A program made the translations under genes and the position numbers. DNA of 64,000 nucleotides from DASQZT01 sp035638575 (GTDB lineage Bacteria > Acidobacteriota > Terriglobia > Bryobacterales > Bryobacteraceae), in assembly GCA_035638575.1 (NCBI GenBank), contig DASQZT010000290.1, positions 1 to 64,000 of the forward strand. The letters run 5' to 3'. The notes beneath the pieces were generated by a model. The model was not told the DNA's origin and searched no databases. It saw nothing but the letters and a program-made list of their open reading frames with translations. Positions 61,301-64,000 of this stretch are shown in pieces; the stretch's first letter is position 1, and each line of letters begins with the position of its first letter.

Positions 61301-63712
61301 TACCGAGACGCTGGTGGCTCCGGTGATGGAGGCAGTCGCCGTGTCGGTCGCCGTGATGGTCTGGCTGCCGACAGTCGTCAAGGTCGCCGGAAATGTTCCC
61401 GTCCCCCTGGTCAAAGTGGCGTCTGCCGGCAGGTTTGCCGTGGGGTCGCCGCTGCTGAAGTGCACCGTTCCCGTGTAGAGCGGGACCGTGTTGCTGAATG
61501 CATCCTGCGCCGTCACCGTGAAGTTGAATGCCGATCCGGAGGTGGCCAGCGAGGGCGCGGCCACGTTCAGGTGTGTAGCCGCCGCGGGGTCTACGACCGT
61601 CGCATTGGAGGTTCCGGTGATCGAGGAAATCACCGTATCGGTCGCCGTGATGGTCTGGCTCCCGGCCGTCTTCAGGGTAGCCGAAACATTCCCGGTGCCG
61701 TTGGTAAGCGTGGTGTTGGCGGGCAGGACAGCCGTGGCATCGCTGCTGGTAAAATGCACCGTGCCGTTGTAGCCGGTCACCTGAGAATTGGCCATATCCA
61801 CCACCGTCACCGTGAGGCTGGACGCCGTCCCCGCGTTGGCCATCGCCGGTGCGGACACCAGAATGTGGACCCCCGACAGCACCGCCACGTTGATGCCGGA
61901 CGAAGTCCCCGTGATCGAGGAGTTGGCTTGATCCGTCGCTGTGAGAGTGCTCGGTATGGGGAAGCCGCGCAGTCCGTTGGCCGTGCTTGCCGTCGGGAGC
62001 GTGACCGTAAAGGTTCCGGTTCCGTTGGTCAAGGCAGTGTCGGCGGGCAGCGTTGCCAGGGAATCGCTGCTGGTGAAGTGCACCGTGCCGGTGTAGGCGG
62101 TCGAAGCGTGGTTGTTGGCATCCAACGCCGTCACCGTGAAGGCGAACGGCACTCCGGCGATTACCGAGCCGGGCGCTGCCACCAGGAAGTGGGTGACCGG
62201 CAAGCCCACCGCGATGCCGCTGGATATCCCCGCGATAGAGGCGGCCACCGTGTCGGTCGCGGTGATGGTCTGGCTGGCGGTGGTGTTCAGGGTAGCCGGG
62301 AAGGTGCCGGTTCCGTTCGTGAGTTGGGTGTTCGCGGGAAGGACCGCGGCGCTGTCGCTGCTGGTGAAGTGCACGGTTCCCGTGTAGCCGGCCACCGGGT
62401 TGTTGCCGGCATCCAGCGCCGTGACCGTGAAGTTGATGGGCGTGCCGGCGGCGGCCGACGCCGGCGCGGAGACCGTGAAGTGCGTGGCCACGGGCTGGGT
62501 GAACACCCACGCGGCGCCGTTGACGCTGTTGTCGTTGGGTCCGCCCACGATCGCCGTGCTCGCGTCGGCGGAAATGGCGGCGGAATAGCCCTGGCTTGCC
62601 GCGCCCACCGCGCCGCTGCCCGTCAGCTTACCGGCCGGCTGGCTCCACACACCGTTGGACCGGATGAAGACCCACGCCGCTCCCGCCATCGAATTGTCGT
62701 CCGATCCGCCCACCACCGCTGTGTTGCCGTCCGCGGACAGCGAGACGGCGCGGCCTTGCCTCGCCAGGCCCGCTGCTCCGCTGCCGGTCAACTTGGCGCC
62801 CTGTTGGCTCCAGACACCGCCGCTCCTGGTGAAGACCCACGCGGCGCCTGCATTGGCGCTGTCGCCGTCTCCCCCCAGAATGGCCGTGTTGCCGTCCGCG
62901 GACAGCGAGACGGAGACACCCTGATATATGAAGAAGCCCACCGCGCCGCCGCCTGTCAGCTTGCTGCCTTGCTGGCTCCACACTCCGTTGCTGAGCGTGA
63001 AGATCCAGGCGGCGCCCAGACCGTTGTTGTCGGACTGCCCTCCGATTATGGCCGTGTTCCCGTCCCCGGAGAGCGCCACGGACAAGCCTTGCGACGCCGC
63101 GCCCGTGGCGCCGCTGCCCACCAGCTTGCTGCCTTGCTGGCTCCACACTCCGTTGCTCCGCGTGAAAATCCACGCGGCGCCCGCCCCGGTATTGTCCTCG
63201 AATCCGCCCACGATGGCCGTGTTGCCGTCGGCCGATAAGGAGACCGCATGCCCTTGTTGTGCCATGCCGGTGGCGCCGCTGCCCACCAGCTTGCTGCCCT
63301 GCTGGCCCCAGACTCCGTTGGCTCGCGTGAAGATCCATGCGGCGCCCACTCCGCCGTTGTCCCCGCCTCCGCCCACGATGGCCGTGCTCCCGTCCGCCGA
63401 TAGGGCGACGCCGTTTCCCTCGGCAACGGGCGTGCCCACGGACCCGGCGCCGACGAGCTTGCTTTGCTGGGTCCACACGCCGCTGGTCCGCGTGAAGACC
63501 CATGCGGCTCCCAGCCCGGCATTGTCGCCCTCTCCACCGGCGATCGCCGTGTTCCCGTCCGCGGACAATGCGACCGAGAAGCCCTGGTTGACATTGTTTA
63601 CGCCCACAGCCCCGGTGCCGGCGAGCTTCGCGCCTTGCTGCACGAACTGCGCCCGGCCGCACGGGACCATGGCGGAGAAAAGCACGGCGAGGATAATTCC
63701 GTTTCGTGACAT
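58349..63712 (-). CDS. giant secreted propeller/Ig repeat protein
   Basis: 1787-residue exported protein. From ATG 63712 a signal peptide (GIILAVLFSAMVPCGRAQ) leads into 7 repeats of about 54 residues (ADGNTAIVGGxxDN, GAAWIFTRSNGVWSQQGSKL), then 11 Ig-like repeats of about 97 residues (ATHFTVTAPATATAG, FNFTVTALDANN, TLPADTALTNGTGTF, QTITATDTVTASITG). The C-terminus has two blocks with FTFTFSDTKGYQDLGVVDIL and NNFLDGRQACYLAYSRP. No catalytic motif is seen. The repeats are highly alike, so their number probably changes by recombination. It is the long paralogue of 13690-16167. Confidence 0.88.
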   Translation of the reverse strand: MSRNGIILAVLFSAMVPCGRAQFVQQGAKLAGTGAVGVNNVNQGFSVALSADGNTAIAGGEGDNAGLGAAWVFTRTSGVWTQQSKLVGAGSVGTPVAEGNGVALSADGSTAIVGGGGDNGGVGAAWIFTRANGVWGQQGSKLVGSGATGMAQQGHAVSLSADGNTAIVGGFEDNTGAGAAWIFTRSNGVWSQQGSKLVGSGATGAASQGLSVALSGDGNTAIIGGQSDNNGLGAAWIFTLSNGVWSQQGSKLTGGGAVGFFIYQGVSVSLSADGNTAILGGDGDSANAGAAWVFTRSGGVWSQQGAKLTGSGAAGLARQGRAVSLSADGNTAVVGGSDDNSMAGAAWVFIRSNGVWSQPAGKLTGSGAVGAASQGYSAAISADASTAIVGGPNDNSVNGAAWVFTQPVATHFTVSAPASAAAGTPINFTVTALDAGNNPVAGYTGTVHFTSSDSAAVLPANTQLTNGTGTFPATLNTTASQTITATDTVAASIAGISSGIAVGLPVTHFLVAAPGSVIAGVPFAFTVTALDANNHASTAYTGTVHFTSSDSLATLPADTALTNGTGTFTVTLPTASTANGLRGFPIPSTLTATDQANSSITGTSSGINVAVLSGVHILVSAPAMANAGTASSLTVTVVDMANSQVTGYNGTVHFTSSDATAVLPANTTLTNGTGNVSATLKTAGSQTITATDTVISSITGTSNATVVDPAAATHLNVAAPSLATSGSAFNFTVTAQDAFSNTVPLYTGTVHFSSGDPTANLPADATLTRGTGTFPATLTTVGSQTITATDTATASITGATSVSVVVLPATHFTVTAPASATAGVALTVTVTALDTNNATVLSYSGIVHFTSTDSAAALPADTTLTHGTGSVQATLKTAGNQTVTATDTASASITGISGAIGVSAAAATHLKVAAAATATAGAALTFTVTALDAFNNTAPSYAGSVRFSSSDSAAILPANSPLTNGAGGFQTTFQTGGNQTVTATDTATASITGTSGAIAVGGGPATHFKVVAPATATAGSALNFTVTALDQFNNTATGYTGTAHFSSSDTAATLPADTALTNGAGTFAATLKAAGNQTIAATDTVTATIAGTSGSIAVSATAATHLKVTAPVAAAPGTTFNFSVTAQDQFNNTATTYAGAVHFTSSDSTATLPADAALTNGTGTFPATLRAAGSQTITATDTVGASITGTSTIAVGALLATHFSVTAQATATAGVAFNFTVTALDANNAAVTGYTGAPHFASSDLAATLPANTALTNGTGTFPATLKTAGNQTITATDTATSSIAGTSTAIAVGAAAATRLRVAAPSPEVHGVAFNVTVTAQDPFSNTVPGYTGTVHFGSSDGAAILPPNATLTNGTGIFSATLSTAGSQTITATDTVTASITGVSASIVVTGGLPTHFAVAAPASATPGAPFNFTVTALDAANGATAYSGTAHFSSSDAMATLPADTTLTGGTGTFSATLNTAGNQTITAMDTVTASIAGASGAIAVGGGTAAIGVSPGAGSGSSQIMIFTFTDPRGYQDLDVVDVLMNNFLDGRQACYLAYSRTAGVLYPVDDSGLALEQGLALNGSGSAGNSQCTVTGAGSSAVGNGNSLILTLNLSFSAGFAGNKVMYLAARDLEGGNSGWQALGSWGVPGATTFPSVGGVNPARGAGSSQTFTFTFSDTKGYQDLGVVDILINNFLDGRQACYLAYSRPVGVLYLVNDAGTALSPGMALNASGGVAPGPSNSQCTVNATGSSAAGSGNTLTLTLNVSFSAAFAGNRVIYAAARDSTDANNSGWQAAGSWTAQ

Positions 63713-63893
63713 GTCGGTCCTTACTGGAAACTGGAAAAGCTTCCCGCCGAAAAGAGCGCGGACAGCAGAGGAGAGCACGCAACCGTGCCTAGCCGGACTA
63801 GTACCTCTTATTATCTTCTGAATTGCGGCGTGCCACAATCCCCACATCTGTAGGGGTCACGAAGGATGCTGCATAATTCGGGACACTGCATCG

Positions 63894-64000
63894 TTACTGC
63901 ACGGTCCACGATCCCACCGACTGCCAGCCGGAATTGTTGGCGTCGGTCGAGTCGCGGGCTGCCGCGTAGATCACCCGGTTGCCGTCGAACGCCGCGGAGA
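63894..64000 (-). CDS. C-terminus of a third repeat-protein paralogue (partial)
   Basis: The minus-strand frame ending at TAA 63894-63896 reads SAAFDGNRVIYAAARD, then STDANNSGWQSVGSWTVQ. It closely matches the ends of the proteins at 13690-16167 and 58349-63712. The rest lies beyond the window edge. It shows that at least two of these genes are tandem neighbours. Confidence 0.85.
   Translation of the reverse strand, partial: SAAFDGNRVIYAAARDSTDANNSGWQSVGSWTVQ

Noticed and set aside
58094..63238. Very long open frame (1714 codons) on the plus strand
   Set aside because: It lies opposite the giant secreted repeat protein and is an artefact of its GC-rich repeats. Its product is Arg/Gly/His-rich with no family features, while the minus strand has a signal peptide and clean repeats.

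Overview
The window looks like chromosome from a GC-rich member of Acidobacteriota, most likely the Solibacter/Bryobacterales lineage. The evidence is a C-terminal domain of the TIGR03437 type (characteristic of Solibacter) on a secreted beta-propeller protein, an ADOP-type duplicated orphan permease plus a fragment of another, a YXWGXW-repeat protein, a Flp pilin, and very large secreted repeat proteins. No rRNA, tRNA or CRISPR array was seen.

Left end (1-6.5 kb): the 3' part of a GH27 alpha-galactosidase gene is followed by a small accessory island. It holds a BrnT toxin gene damaged so that it reads in frame into its antitoxin BrnA, a HigBA-type pair, a large TIR / Nudix-like / methyltransferase protein, and a frameshifted zeta-type kinase with a small partner.

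Core stretch (6.7-43.3 kb): mostly housekeeping and surface functions. It includes pilT, a phosphoesterase, prfB with its programmed +1 frameshift, a Sua5/TsaC protein, a STAS protein, a Flp pilin, a membrane glycosyltransferase, a secreted repeat protein, and an operon of response regulator, porin, cupredoxin and histidine kinase. These are followed by an OmpR regulator, mutM, murJ, a PfkB kinase, a fluoride riboswitch with a Fluc channel, thiL, a cold-shock protein, a CzcCBA-like metal efflux operon, a FecR gene lodged between remnants of other genes, a VOC protein, a DinB protein, citrate synthase and an RsbRD-like protein.

The standout region is 43.65-50.35 kb, a bacterial ubiquitin-like conjugation locus. 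One tightly packed minus-strand operon encodes a tandem two-domain ubiquitin-like protein, an E2/UBC-fold protein with no cysteine, a JAB-E1 (ThiF) fusion, an AbiEii-type nucleotidyltransferase fused to a WYL-like domain and a zinc finger, and a TIGR02391/Ymh protein with a HEPN-like motif. A divergent XRE regulator lies behind two 16-bp palindromes. A papain-fold (C39-like) peptidase and a 61-residue protein sit just beyond. The layout suggests a regulated Ubl-modification system with toxin-like effector parts, probably for defence, though that role is inferred.

Right end (50.9-64 kb): a Tat-exported sugar isomerase with a frameshift, a complete ADOP permease, a YXWGXW protein, an oxidative pentose phosphate operon (zwf-opcA-pgl) behind a response regulator, and a 1787-residue secreted protein with 7 propeller-like and 11 Ig-like repeats. 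The C-terminus of a third paralogue enters at the window edge. Four genes carry single-base or small indel lesions, so either gene decay or residual assembly error should be considered.
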